Below are positions 39,101 through 52,900 of a stretch of 64,000 bases of DNA, one piece after another. The stretch lies in contig CM055607.1 in assembly GCA_029379385.1 (NCBI GenBank), positions 37,254,797-37,318,796 on the forward strand, given 5' to 3'. Below the pieces are notes generated by a model that was not told where the DNA came from, did not search any database, and saw only the letters and a program-made list of their open reading frames with translations. This DNA is from Quillaja saponaria (taxonomy: Eukaryota; Streptophyta; Magnoliopsida; Fabales; Quillajaceae). Positions within the stretch are counted from its first letter, which is position 1, and each line of letters begins with the position of its first letter. Position numbers and translations under genes: made by a program.

Positions 39101-42100
39101 AAAAAAATCAAAAAGAAGTTTGTTGTGCAATTCCTTAGGAATCCTGAAGATGCTCATTACATATTGGTTTGACCTAAAAGGTTGAATTGGCTGTCCAAAC
39201 CAAATGGAAAGCTGAGATCAAAATGTGTATTATCCCTAGGATGTAGTTTAAAGTTTTTTTTTTTTTTTTTTTTCTTCTTCTGGGTTTTGTGTTATCCTGT
39301 AACCTCCTTATTTTCTGCATTGGTACAGTTTCTGATTCTGATCATTGTGATATTTTACAGTGAGTATTTTTAACAAATCTTTTCATTGGAAGGGTGATGT
39401 TTAACCTGTGGAGCTTTACAATGACTTGTTTGTTAATCAAGTCCTCGAATGCTCATTGGGGTGTAATTTATGATGAAGATGTAAGTAACCTATTTCACTA
39501 TCAACATCCTTCCTGTTGTATCTTGATTTTAAAATTTTGAAGATAACCAAGCATTTCCTTGAAAAGTAATGACTGCTGCTACTTCTAGAAGGTGTGACTA
39601 TGTTAGTTCAATTCTTAACGTCTGAGCTGCTCTTTATGATTTGTTTTTCTCAGACATGCTTTACATGCGAACAATTTACTCTTGAGTAGGTTATATTACA
39701 TCATTATTTTTTCCCTAGAGAATTGATGTTGAAACAATGTCTCTATGGGTTCATAGGAATATATAACATTCGAGAATGTAAGAATGATATTGCTTTTATT
39801 TAATATCAATACAAAATTTGAAGTCAAATAGGCATGACTGATAAAATTTTCATGCTTGACAAGCGTCAATGTGATTATTTGATTTCAAGGGATATAACCT
39901 TTAAATAATGGACCCTCAATTTTAGTTAAATTTTCTTGTGTCAAAAGTATCATTTCTACGAACCAAAAAAAGAAGAAAAGAGTATCATTTCTGTTGAATA
40001 AAAAAGTATCAATGTGATTATTGGATTGGCAGGTTTGGTTGCTTCATTTCATAGAAGGGGGTTGAGCCTCTCTTTTCCCTTATGTCGTCAAGATAAAGAA
40101 TATAGCCATTCCTTCAGGCTAGAGTGTCCTAGAAGCAAGTTACTCGGTTATTAACAACTAGGAGACGGTGCCCAAATCGAGTAGCCCCAGAAGCTGAACT
40201 CAGAATCTTGCTGGTAGCAGGTTTTGGCTTGCCCCTTCTATGTTATTAGTAAAGTTCCTGCGAGCAAGGAGAAACCCTCACTATGTATAGTACTAGAGTC
40301 AGCAAAGTTTCTATAGTGCTCTACCTTTTCGTAGTTGGTATTAGGGAGACTCCTTGAGGATGAAAAATTAGTTTGCTAACTTCTTTACCATGAAGGGTCA
40401 AAATTCTCAGATGAAGGAGGGTCTAAGAAAGAAGAGTGGCACCTTAAGCAACCTCAGACGTATTAGAAGTTCATCCAATAGAGAAAGTCAAACTCTTGTC
40501 TGGTAACTGTAAGAGATTAAAATCTACATAGGGCCTCGTTTACTAGCTTAACCTAATGTGGTGAATTGGCTCTTTGACAGTCAGAGTGGGGCTTCGGTGA
40601 TTCATTCTATTTTCTCTAAGTCAGGTCATTGAAGCATGTACCCTAGGAGGATGCAGTGAATCACGGAACAGCGTTGGTGATTCTCTGAATGCTACCAATT
40701 TGTGTTAGGCCTGACTCTCCAATTTGGTAATCTGAAGATAGAGAACCATAACAATTCTGCACTTCACTTCAATAGTCTCATGTGGGGACTCTTCCAAAGA
40801 CATTTGCTTGAATGAGCCTGTTAATTCCTTTCCCTTTCTCCTTGCCTTGTGTCATTTCAACTGCCAGCTATGAGCATTTCATTATATGATTATGCACACT
40901 AACTGGGAGTTACTGCTGTGCCTACTTCTTACTAGCAATGGAGTGGGTGAGGGGGCACATGCCAAATGAAACTTCCTTGAGAAGGGAAATAGGAGACCGA
41001 TGGATGGAAGATAGAAGATAATAACGCTTGTACCCTTTCCAGGAATTGGAATAGAGGGGCTGGTGGTTAAAAGATCAAATTTTCTTTTGCTGGCTAGTTT
41101 CTTCAATCAAATTCTCTATTTTCACTGCAGTAATGTAATTGATCATTTGTTTTTACTATATGTATGTTAGATCACTGAGTCAGTTCTCATGAATAACTTG
41201 TAAATACAAACCTTGGGTAATCTGTGTAACTAACTCAGTTGCTTGACTTTCCCTTTTCAAAAATAAAAATAAAAGCTAGTGCGAAGTTGTTTTTTCTTTC
41301 CTCTCATTTCCTTTTCTAATTGATGTGTGTGTGTACCTAAATTTGTTTCTTACTCTGCCTTACATTTCTACAATCCAATGCACAGCAATCTTTATGATAC
41401 AGTCAACTGGGCTCCGGTCACACACATTGTCTATGCTCGTCAATGATTCTCCTGGAGTTCTCAACATAGTTACTTGTGTCATGTCTCGAAGAGGCTATAA
41501 CATTCAGGTTAGTCCAATTTTATTGGTTGTCGTATTTCTATCATTCTACCTGTTTAGGATCTTGCTGAGGCAATTACTGTTTCTCTTAATACTCCAGAGT
41601 CTAGCTGTGGGAACGTGCTGAAGACGAAGGGCTTTCTTCGGATTACAACTGTTGTTCCGGGGACAGATGAGTCAATCAGCAAGTTGGTTCAACAACTTAA
41701 CAAGTTAATTGATCTTCATGAGGTGAAGGGAATTGAATTTGCATATATGGCAGTGAGACATTAAATTTTCTGTAGTTTCTAGTTTCATTGATCCTCCTTT
41801 CTTCCTTGGGTTTCGATTCTATTCTTCCCGTGGCTTTTATTTGGAAATGAAAAACTCAATAACTTTCTGGGAGTGGCATCTATAGGTGAGGGTGATTGGC
41901 TGATAGCAGATTAGCTTCTATTTCCCATTATTGAGTTATTAAAATTGAACTTCATCCTGTGGTTTCCCATTATACATCTTCTACACTCAAATGTGTCTTA
42001 CCAAGGTTAGGCAAGAAAGTTCTTTTCTGGGATGAATGGAGAATATGAAAATAGAATACATTACTTTAGAATCTAATACAGGAGAAATTATAAACTATCT

Positions 42101-42927
42101 TGAAGATTCACCAAAAACACAATAAAATACTTTGTAATCAAAAAACCAAAGTGGATATCAGAGAATTATATCTTCAGGTCAGAGATATTACACACTTGCC
42201 ATTTGCTGAGAGAGAGTTGATGTTGATAAAGATTGCTGTAAACACTGCTGCTAGAAGGGACATTCTTGATATTGCAGGCATATTCTGGGCCAAAGCCGTG
42301 GATGCTTCTGATCATACAATTACACTTGAGGTGAATATATTTTCTTGTCTACAATTTGGAATCATAGTTTAATTATTGAAATAGAAACTCGAACATATTT
42401 TATTCATAATGATTAAAATCAGAGAATTTTTGTATTTTCTCCAGCTTACGGGTGACTTAAACTAGATTCTCAATTCTTATTGCTAGTGTTGCTGGTTGCT
42501 GTAGATTTCTTGCAATTTTTACTAAGATAGGATGTGTTGTCTCCTAAAGATTAACTCAAGTGGACAGAAAGATAGTGGATTTATTAATAAATTTAAAACT
42601 TAAGTCAAACGAACAAGAATTTTTTTGAAAACTGGAACACCTTCTGAGCATAAAAAGAAGCTTCAATAATAAAGGGTTCCAAATGTTAGGTAACTAAGAA
42701 ACAATATTCACATAAGATGAGAGTGGTTGAAATGCGAATATTGAGATGGATGATTAAACATGCAGAAAAAAAGTAGAATATGAAATGAGGAGATACGTAG
42801 AAAGGTTAAGATAACACCCATTGAAGAAGAAATGAGGCCAAGACCCTTGTGCACCCAGCATTCTATCTAGGAGATCTAAGGGTCGACTCTCCTGGAAGTT
42901 TACTTGGGAGTTTATTCCCATTCCCTC

Positions 42928-43250
42928 TGTTATGACCCTTGCGTAAATTTTAGTTTTAAAATAATAACTATGTACACAAATTAATTTAAGTTTGTGTGCA
43001 TAATTTGATATTGCATAGTATAGAAAATTCTGGCCGAGCAAAATTTAATTGATTGAGTAAGTAATACATATTACAACTTGATATATTTTCTTTTCTGACA
43101 TATTAAAATGGTTGCACATAAATGAGTGCAATTAGGTAAATAAAATCTTGCGTACAGTAAAAATTTAAAACAATTGAATATTTATACATATGTAATGTAA
43201 TAATTCATTTTAACCATTATTGGTTTACATGAAGCTAGAAATTAAAGTGT

Positions 43251-43283
<33 letters not shown>

Positions 43284-46200
43284 GCTTAGAAATAGCGTGA
43301 ACTAGCTATAAACATACATAAAGTGGAACTTTGACTTCAATCCTTCTAGTTTATTCTTTTGTTTTTGGGCTTTTCTTTCCTTCAATTAATGCACCTGACT
43401 TGCTTTTCCCTTTTCTTGCTAGTGCTGCGTTTTATTCTTCATTCTTCCTCCCTTGTTATTCCGTTGAGCTCTTGGGCTATAGTGATCTCCACTTGCTGCA
43501 CCTACCAAACCTCTTTTGCCAACCTGTTTTGAAGTCTTTGGTGAGCCACTTCCATTCCGCCTTCATCTTATTTGCTTTCAACGCCCAGCTATTACTTGTA
43601 GCTCTTGCCTCACTTCTATCTTGTAAGTAGAGGGTCTGTCCCAAATACCCAAAATTTGAGAGCTATTGATAAAGATTCAGCTAAAGTTATTGTAGCAGCT
43701 ATGAAGGTTGCTGTAGTATCGATGGAAATGAGGATTTGTTCTTGCTTGGGTTAAATCAGATCGGTGATGGAAAGGAGCTGGGTAAGGGTGTTCAGTCTTA
43801 GAAATTTTGGGTTGTTATTGGTGTATCATGGGATGATTTCTTGTTGTCCTTAACCTGTCATGCGTTTTCCTCAATGGTTAGTCCCTTTACTCTTCCTCCC
43901 TGATAATACGATTTACTCTTTAATACGTATAGCTTGGTTGGAGTGTGTGGAAATCAGAAACAAGACAAAGGATACTTGGTGATTGATACATGAAATTGGT
44001 AGCTAGCACCTTAGTTTTATATTTTTCCATTCTTTCTTCCAAAAGTCATGAGGCAGCAAATAAATTAGTCCTCTTTTTGCTGCAATTTCAATTTGTGTTA
44101 GTTTGTTTTCTTGCTGGCAGTCAGTGTCCATTTTCCTTACTTACTGTCCACACTACGGGTACTTGTAGATTGGTGTAGCCACCAAGTTTTAAATTAGGTT
44201 AATTGATGTCCTGTTTTCAACTTGTTGTGGCTGTATGGGAGGAAAGGATTGGCGGCAACTTGTATGTTGGTATAGGATAAGGGGCTGACTTTGAAGTCTA
44301 ATGTTTTGTTAAGTCTATTATTTCAAATTAATTGTATTCATATGAGTTAATGTTGTGGATAAATGGTTATATGAAATTGAAGTAAGAATCTTAAACAAGA
44401 AACAAGAAAATAAGATAAATAAGAGCTTAAAATATAAAATGTAGCTTATAGTCTTGACATGTTATCTGCAAAATTTCGTAGCTTGGTTCCAAATATGTTG
44501 TGAGTTATAGCTGTTAGACTCCAGCTAGGTCAGGCAGAATTCGTAATACTCTGTTTTTGGTTCATGTAATAAATTGAGTAGGTTAATGACAAATTTTAGG
44601 AAAAGTTTCTAAATAATAAAGATAGATATACGTGTCTATTAATAAACCCTGCAAACGGAATTGGATTTCGTTTTTTCCAGGGAAAGTTATGTTCAATTAA
44701 CTACGGTCAGTTCAAAGCTGTCAAAAATCTTGCTTGTTACAGAATTTGATGCAACTTCAAACAATAAACTATATTGATATACAAATCCAAAAATTACAAA
44801 TGATATATCATTATAAAGCTACATGTGTGTAGTATTTTATAAATTTTACGAAACTGAATTCGGAGTTTCATGGAGAAAAATATGACCGTTAAAGTGGACA
44901 CTGGTCCAAACCTTAAGTTTGGACAGCTTTAATATTTTAACACACTAAATGTTTTCTATTCTTTTCTAATGGTTTCTCCTATTATATGCTTTGTCAAGAT
45001 ATTTAAAAGCACTCTTCATTGATAATCTTATCATCTAAAGTCTAATCCATATTAATTGACATGTAATAGTTTAAAGAAAAACTTTCATAAATAAACTTAT
45101 ATAAGTTGAGATATAAGTTTAGTAAATTAAAAAGTATAACAATAACGTTTATGAACTAAATAGTATTTGGAATTATGAATTTCAGTTCTGGCTCCCAATG
45201 TGAACCTGATGAGACGCATAGACACAAGTGTGAGTGACGAATGAAATGGGTAACATGTGAGTGGTTAATTGCTACCTTTAGGGGCTAGATTAGTATATAT
45301 GATTATATGTTTATTTGAATATGTGTGATATATGGAAAGTAAGCTAGTGAAGTATTTCAGTGATTTGCTTGAGTAATGTTTGCTTGATATTGGTTACTGT
45401 GTTGACATTGTTTGTGTTTGATAAGGGCCAACTCGTAAACATTTTCTGGAAAATGATTTTCGTTTCTGACAATGATTTTAAAAATTATTGGAGTGCTAAG
45501 CCCCGGTGGGATGGATTTGTGTACGGAGATTAATTTGGTGTGCGGGCGCGTAAATGCCCGGCAGTGGGTGATATTAGTATGCGGGGCTGGGTCACTCGTT
45601 GGCCTTTTGGTTGTTTTGTTTGATATCATTGCTCTGATAACTTTATGATCTTGTGTACCATGTAAATTGTGAATTTATGACCGTTAAAAATGTATACATG
45701 TAATGTGAATTAAGATATAAGCAATGTTACGCAATGTTATTACGTATGTTATATGCTTGTGTTGTGTGATGTTAGTACCCTTTGGGTATAATTTTTCACT
45801 CACTGAGTCCGTAAGACTCACCTTTTCTTGTGGTTATATTTTTTTAGTAGCAGGACCTCAAAAGAAGTTAATCACTAATACGAGGTTTTGCTAAGGATTT
45901 GATGACAAGGTATGCCTCGAAATCTCATACTTGGAGTGAATGATGAAAGTTTGCAGTCACATTAGCTCTGTGGGTGTTAAATGTGATATGATGTAATATT
46001 CTAGTACTTGCTTTGTTGATGGTGTGAACAGGAGCATAGCTCCTTATTGTCTTTGTATTGTGTTGAGTAATAGAAACAATTTATAAGATTGTATTTTAAG
46101 GCATGTTCCATATTGTAAGGGACCTCTGTCGAAATTTTCAATAAATTGTGATTTGTTGTAATCAACAAGTTTTTAATGTTAACTTTTGTCTTTATAATTT

Positions 46201-46316
46201 CTTGATTTTATTTATTGGTAAGTCAAGAGACATGGTCGTTCCTTTGTTTGAGTCAGGGTTACGAAGGTTTGGTTATCATTCCTCCGGCCAGTCATGCCTC
46301 CATGAGGGGTATGACA
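42928..46316 (+). mobile_element. candidate 3.4-kb solo LTR in ALS small subunit remnant
   Basis: The block starts TGTTATGACCC and ends GGGGTATGACA, so it has TG..CA ends with imperfect inverted termini. The flanking five bases are CCCTC and CCCTT, a near-match target duplication. Near the right end, TCACTCACTGAGTCCG followed by AAGACTCACC and AGCAGG resembles the tail of plant Ty3/gypsy LTRs as I remember them. No gag-pol reading was found inside, and length is within the range of large gypsy LTRs. It separates the truncated exon 11 from exon 12. The boundaries rest on terminal motifs only; a homologous copy elsewhere in the genome would settle this. Confidence 0.4.
43251..43283. repeat. (AT)n microsatellite
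   Basis: An almost perfect TA dinucleotide run interrupted once by TG, lying within the candidate solo LTR. Confidence 0.9.
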
Positions 46317-47030
46317 CCCTTTCCCCAATTAAAAATAAATAAATAAATTTGAGGGAGAGATAACTTGGTGCAATTAAAAGATGTTAGACAGGGTAATAAG
46401 AGACCAAAAAATTATTTGGATAGTCATAGAGAATGATATAATTGCTATATGCAAATAGAAAAAAAAATTTTATGCAGTTAACCCGGGATTAAAAGCTTCG
46501 TTGAGTTGTGTTGGTTTTTTGAATGAATACCAAAAAGTTTAGGTCATGCCAAATTAGAAAATTAAAATCTTTGACTGTGAGAAGTTGTGTTAGTTCACCA
46601 TTGGTGCATATTATTATAATACTCAAATTAATGCTCCAAGTCTGCCTTACAATATGATTATATAGAAGTTACTATTTGAAATGTGGATCCATTTTGCTAC
46701 ATAGAAAAGAAAAAAGAAATCTATAATAGATAAATGCTTTGGAAATCGTTAACAAAATTAGTTGTACTAACCTGTTGCCCAACCCCTAAGTCAATGTATA
46801 GGATTTATCAAATTCAGGTTATCCATCCTAAACCCAGTGAAAATGGCAGAGCTTTGCTTGCGTAGATCATGTACGGGTTGTGGATTTATATAAAAAATCT
46901 GATTTTTTTTCCTCTGAAGGTGGCACGAACAGGAAGCTTAGCATTGGTGCGGGAGTCGGGCATGGACTCTACATACCTTCGGGGATATCTCCCTTCCATT
47001 GTAACAACTGATTCTCTCTCCCCATTGTAA

Positions 47031-48407
47031 CAACAAAGCAAAAGAAATATGTGTTCATTCTCATTAATTCTCTTGGAAGATTGATTGAATAGTTTGTATT
47101 AGAATAGAATTAAAACAGTATAAAATATAAATGACGAGAGACTTGCTCTATTAGGAGCTGGTCGCAGACTCAACTAACAAGAGATATGTCATTGAGTGGA
47201 TTGTATAACTAATGATTACAACCTTTTCTCATCGAGTTTCTAGATATAGGGGTGCGATTCTCACTCTTAACGAAATTTATAATAAAATAAAAATTATTAA
47301 GTAAAAGTGACATTTCACAAATTTAATAAGCTATTTATTTAGATTCCATATCTAAATTTTATTCGGTTGATTGCTTCATAATGTCAATTGAATAATAATT
47401 AAGATAATTTTATATGTAGTTGTCGACCCTTGTAGGCACTTGAGATTTATTCCCTCTTCACCTTACCCAGAAAAAGATTGAAAAAAAAAAACAGAAAGAA
47501 AATGAAAATGATAACTCTAAGTACATTACTAATATCAATCCCTTGTACTAGCTGTTATTTTAGATTTCTTTTAATTCAAAGTTATTTGGTATCTTACCTA
47601 ATTTTTATAAAAATAAACACTATTGATATAAAAACCAGGACGATACTTACATTGTAAATCTTAAACTAATAATATAACATAAATTTCAATTAATTAATTG
47701 ATTTATAACTACAAATATGATAATCATTCTATTTTAAAAATATGATAATCATTCTATTTTAAAAATATGCGTAAAAGATATTTTTGAGACTTTCTGCATA
47801 TTAATAAATGAAAATCTTCACATATATCATATCAGTACAAATATCAAAATTCAAGTGTTAGACCAATTTCAAATTCACCATCGAAAGAAAGAAAAGTACA
47901 ACTCTCATTAAAAAGAGAATCATATCAAGATCTATAAAAAAAGTAATACTAAAGTAGGAATCACACATCTCAGTAAGAGGCTGCGACACAAAAGGATAAT
48001 TACTGAAGATTAATCAATAATTCCAATACCCAACTACTGGAGTCCTTTTACGATGATAATCACAGAAGAGTAAAAAACATCCATGCCATAATATAATTAA
48101 TAACATGTAAACTTCAAATGGAAAGCTAGATTAGCTACAAAACATGGCCGAAGGCTGACGTTAATGTTTCACATTATAAGCAGGATTCCTTTCTAAAGTA
48201 AATAATATAAAACAGATACCCTCTGCCTCTGTCTGATGCATTCGTTCACTGTACACTCATCAGCCCAGAAAATCAATGGACTGCAACTCGTCAACAGGTT
48301 ACCACCATACTTATGTACACTAAAATGCTTAGTAACCTGTACATATTCAACGATGAATCTTTTATCCATTAGATTAGCCATTTATTTTCCCCATTAAATT
48401 TGCTGCT
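47031..48407. other. convergent intergenic region with 25-bp duplication
   Basis: AT-rich sequence between two remnants that face each other. At 47716-47765 a 25-bp unit beginning TATGATAATCATTCTATTTT occurs twice in tandem. The 3' UTR of the FRA3-type gene (minus strand) probably lies in 47950-48407. No other gene is seen. Confidence 0.5.
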
Positions 48408-48965
48408 TTAAGGACTACGCAAATTCTGTAGGTGGTCAACCATATCATAGGAACTGCTAAGCCGTTGTATATCAGATCGGTGGAGGACACTTCCTTGGAT
48501 TTGCCTCGAGCTGTTTGGTGTAGGGTCCATTTGTTTTTTCTCAGCCGAAAAACAGTGCCGCACACAAACACGGTGATTCCTCGCTTCACTAGTGTAATTG
48601 CCACGCACCTTTACTACCAATATAATTTCCTTGTCTCTGGCGTCTTCACACCAACAGTTCTGTGCAATACCATCAACAAACTCTTCCTGTGTGTGAAAGT
48701 TCTCATGATGTATAGAGATCTCCACAGTATGACCGGGCAGTATTATACCTGTTGTTGGAGCAACCTGGATCATAAATTTACAACTACTGATGAGGTTACA
48801 AATAAAAGGGTTGTAGCTTAAATGCACAAGACTACAGCCATAATCTTTATCTATATTAAATGTTTTAATATAAAGACTATATGACTACAATCACATACTT
48901 CCAAGCAAAAGGATACATCTTGATCAATATTAATGACAAACTTATGTGTCAGCATGTGAAGTGTT

Positions 48966-49150
48966 AAAAGTACAGGTTTAGGAAGAATAGTATTTTACTG
49001 GCTCTCTCTACAAGGGACCCAATAAAGGAAAAAATAAAAATAAAAATTGAATAGGCATCTATTAGAACCATAAAAATATAAAGGTTCTCGTTATTAAAGA
49101 TACGATTATTTTTCTCAAGCCACACCTGTATTAAACAAAGAAGAACTGCC
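48966..49150 (-). mobile_element. LINE 3'-end fragment in FRA3-type last intron
   Basis: The minus strand reads LCLIQVWLEKNNRIFNNENL, the conserved tail that follows the zinc-binding region of plant LINE reverse transcriptases (typical WLERNNRIF). Only about 60 residues are visible. It lies in the 3.3-kb last intron of the FRA3-type remnant. Confidence 0.5.
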
Positions 49151-49935
49151 AACCAAGCTTATCTATTACATCTTCTGGATAGATTCTTTCCCCATTCAAC
49201 TCTATCTAAGATTAGATTCTCTAGTAACTCTTTCAAACTCATATTCTTCCTCACCATTCCCTTTTACCTTGTGTTGAATTTAATTATTAGAACAAATGAC
49301 GACAAAATCAAACTCCTAACCACTTAGTCATGGAAGTTCTAATACCATGTCAAATAACTATTTTACCTAAAAACTTGAACTTTTACATCTCAAAAGTTTC
49401 CTTCAACTAGAGCTATGCCTACCTTCAACCAAATACCATTATTTTCATATCCTGTCTTTTATTGCAATACCACACATCTATCCTCGTGTTCTCAACTCTT
49501 AGGTGCTGATTTATTTTTCACTAATTTTTGATTTGATAAAAAATATTCATTCTTTAAATCCAAACATTTCATACATATATAATAGTAAGACTTATGAAAG
49601 ACTTATAAAATTTATCTTTAGTTTCAAGGTATCCCTTAATCACATAACTCTCGAAACACTTCTCCATGTAATTCATTCTCCATCTATACTAGCTAAGCAA
49701 TCATTCCTTCTTTTACCCTTGTGAAACATACATTTCATATATTCAATATTTAATCTATTTAAGCTGAAAGCTCTATATTCTAGAGTTTTTCTCTATAATT
49801 TTAGCTTCGCATTGACCCCTGACCTAGTTTCACCAACTAGCACTAGGGCAAACTCGAGTTCTATGCTCAAGCCAAACTTGAGCATGGCTTTTTAGCTTCA
49901 GCCCGAACTCGAGTAATAAGATACTTTACTTGACT

Positions 49936-49970
49936 GGGCTCGGCTCGGCTCGGCTCGGCTCGGCTCGGCT
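49936..49970. repeat. (CGGCT)n pentanucleotide microsatellite
   Basis: GGGCT followed by six perfect CGGCT units. It is GC-rich within an AT-rich intron. Its left flank contains CTCGAG-rich sequence similar to the stretch at 22915-22985, so the repeat may sit at the end of an interspersed element. Confidence 0.95.
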
Positions 49971-52900
49971 CATTTCTAGTTCCAAACTAAGTCTATATCA
50001 TCTCCAAAAAACATGTCTCAAAGTACAGAGGCTCATAGAACCAAAGAATGTGGTTTGGTTTGAATTGAAAATTGAGACCGATTTAACCAAACCAAACCGA
50101 CTATGTATAAATACCATGCCCTTTTAGTATTTTGTTAAGATTCAAATAAAACACCCCTACCATTTTAGTTCTATTAAAAAAGCTAATTACAAACATAATT
50201 TGCATTGTTCTTGAGACAACTACATTATTTCGTATTTCGAGCTTGTTAGATATTTTGTAGTAGATTATGATTTGTTGAAAATTTGTATACCTTTTATATA
50301 ATTTAATTTTTAGTGTACACCATTGAATTATTGATTATAAGTGTTGATTTGTTTATGATTTGAACAAGGACCATTATGTACTTATATTACAGATTTTACT
50401 ATATAAAGTGTTTGTGTTGCAATTGACGATATATCTAGATTTATTATTTTTGTATTAACCAAATGGACCCAGTAAAAAGCTCAAACTGATAGAAGCAAAC
50501 CATAATATTGTAATTTGGTTCACGATTATTTAAAAATTAAAGTTACGGGTTGACTTTGAAACCAAACTAAATCAACACTTGAATTTCTCTACATGAAGTA
50601 CCTCATCACTAGTAACTCCACATTTGCCAAATTCTTTCAGCAAAGCTGGTCTCCAAGATAACAAAGAATTGTGTTAAATTGACAGCTAGCTTAAAATTTT
50701 GTTGAAGATTAAAAATTGGATCTTCATAAATGGAAGGAAAACTTGTAAAAAAATGAAAACGAAAATATATAGATCCTTCTGTCTATTGAGTGAAATCAGA
50801 AGAAATAAAATGAAAAATAGAATGAGCTAAGGAAAGAGCATATTCTGTATGTGTTTGTAATGTACGAGAAAAAATCACTGTTCAGATAGAGGAAGAAGAG
50901 AATATGAAATATATCAAAAAGGAGAACAAATGAAAATGAAAGAAAGAAATGTTGAAATGGAAGGATCAGAGAAATAATTTTTTTTAAGAGTAAGTGAGAA
51001 AATTGTATATGAAGAGAATAACTTTTTCGATTTATATTTCTATTTTCTCACCATTCATAACCTACAAATTTCTTAACACCTATAGCCCACACCCAATTCC
51101 CCTTTAGTTAGGATGTGAATGGAAAATAATGCATCCACGCTCTAAAAGCTGGAAAGACTCGGTAGAATAATTCATTGTAATTTCTTCTATTCAATCTAAT
51201 ATACTAGATGAGACTGAGATTTTCAATAAAAAAAAAAAAACTTAAGAAATCAATTTCCATTAGAATACAAAGCACTCTTTAAGACATTAGAAAACTAATA
51301 AAAACACTTTGACCTAAAATACTGTAGTTGCATGTATTAAGATTTTTAGTCATTTTAGAAGTCTACCAGTTATCCTCAATAGCTCCAAGATCTTGGAAGA
51401 AATGTAGCAGGGCATCAATATTACACAGCTCTAAACTCTTTCGTTTTTTTCTTTTTGACTATCACATTCTTGGAACTTTAAAGAAAAGTTTACGTTTAGG
51501 AGTATTGTTAGGCATTACTTTGTTATAATCATGATCTTTATATTCTAGACAAAACCAATTCCAGTTGCAACTTCCAGACACCCTAAATTTATCTGAAAAT
51601 TCTAACAAGCCGACTATCAGTTTATTCAGAAATCCCAAAAGCACCCAGAGAACCATCTTAGGGTACTATTAACAGCTAGGAACACCAACCTAATTCTCAT
51701 ATTTTCTTGCTCTCAATTCCTAAATGCTACTCCATTGCTCACCATTACATCCACGTTAGTCCTATTTTCTGTACCTGATCCAAAACCTGAAAACCTTAAA
51801 TTTTCCCAAAGCAGCTTCTGGCCGAAAAACTGCTGCTACCTGTAAACCTTGACTTCCACTCATAAACTCCTAGACTTCATAAACTCAGCTTGTTAACCTA
51901 TTCAGAATACCTAGTCAAATCCCAATCGTAGACATCTTCAATCTCCAATGCTAAATCATAACATCAAATACAGAATTTCATTAGCCCAAAGCCAATTGAA
52001 GCCCAAAAACCATAAGAGGTAGCATATAAATTTATCTAAAAATAATGGAGATCACCTCAAGCCATCTTGGGAAGCCAAAGGAACCTCTTGAACATTGATC
52101 TGATGCTTTCAAATCCACCTTCATAGTAGACTGGCCTTCACAAAGTATTTCAAACAAAGCAATGTCTTTCACACCTTTATTTGTAACACGCAAAATCAGT
52201 GTGTCTTGATTCTGAAGAATTATGTTGTTTGTACTGACTATAGTTTCTGGAATCTTGCATGTTTCTTCAAGCAGGCATTTAATCTTCTCATTAGACCCAA
52301 GAATTTCTCCAAACTCTTGTCTCCGGATTGACTCATCAACTCGAGCAATATCAACTGTAAATATGCAGCGCACGGGCTTGTGGTCGCTGTCGGTTACATC
52401 CATGCAAGCCTCATACCTATATGAACAAGAGATGACAGTAATTAAAGATCAGAGTCAAAAGAAGGGGCACATACATCCAGGTTTCTCACGTGTCAAATTA
52501 CACGCCTACAAATAATGCCTTTACTTGAAACAAGTTTTGCACGTTGAGCATTTCCATTGATGTGGCAGGAACCAAAGGCCGACATGAATATTTGAAGTTC
52601 TCTTTTATTTGTACAGACTTACAGTCTAATTGCATGATTTTGTCAGTTTTTTTTTTTTTTTTTTCTATTGCTGATAGTCAAGTTTCTTTACAACAATCTC
52701 CTAGAAAAAGTTTTGACATGATTATAGCTTTATTTCTGATTCTTGCTCATAAAGTTTACTCTTTAGAATAACAATTTTTCAAGGTCCAAAGTCATGACCA
52801 TACCAAATTTTCCTATTCATTTAGTTTATGTGCTGCTAAAAGTTGCGTTAATACTCTTATTTTGAGGTTTTTCCATCATGCTATTCTTACAAGAAAATAA

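Larger units (their letters stand above)
33189..47030 (+). pseudogene. acetolactate synthase regulatory (small) subunit, disrupted
   Basis: Exon remnants: 33189-33400, 33881-34094, 34666-34749, 35444-35512, 36641-36725, 37406-37559, 39393-39480, 41403-41507, 41598-41722, 42178-42330, 42445-42462, 46920-47030. The protein normally enters plastids and binds the catalytic subunit, giving activity and valine/leucine feedback to the first step of branched-chain amino acid synthesis. Two ACT-domain repeats are recognisable: [20 protein letters not shown] with [11 protein letters not shown], and [18 protein letters not shown] with RGYNIQ. Lesions: the donor after 34749 is GA; an extra base in exon 5 gives TAG at 36677; an extra base in exon 6 gives TGA at 37481; TAT to TAA at 39402; an extra base near 39448; two extra bases in exon 9 (TGA at 41619); exon 11 stops at TAG 42463 with the family segment KMVALQRLLEPYGICE absent. 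Other exons remain well conserved, so decay is fairly recent. Confidence 0.88.

Noticed and set aside
43331..43630. 99-codon hydrophobic open frame inside the candidate solo LTR
   Set aside because: Leu/Phe-rich reading of pyrimidine-rich sequence; no motif, and located within a probable repeat.
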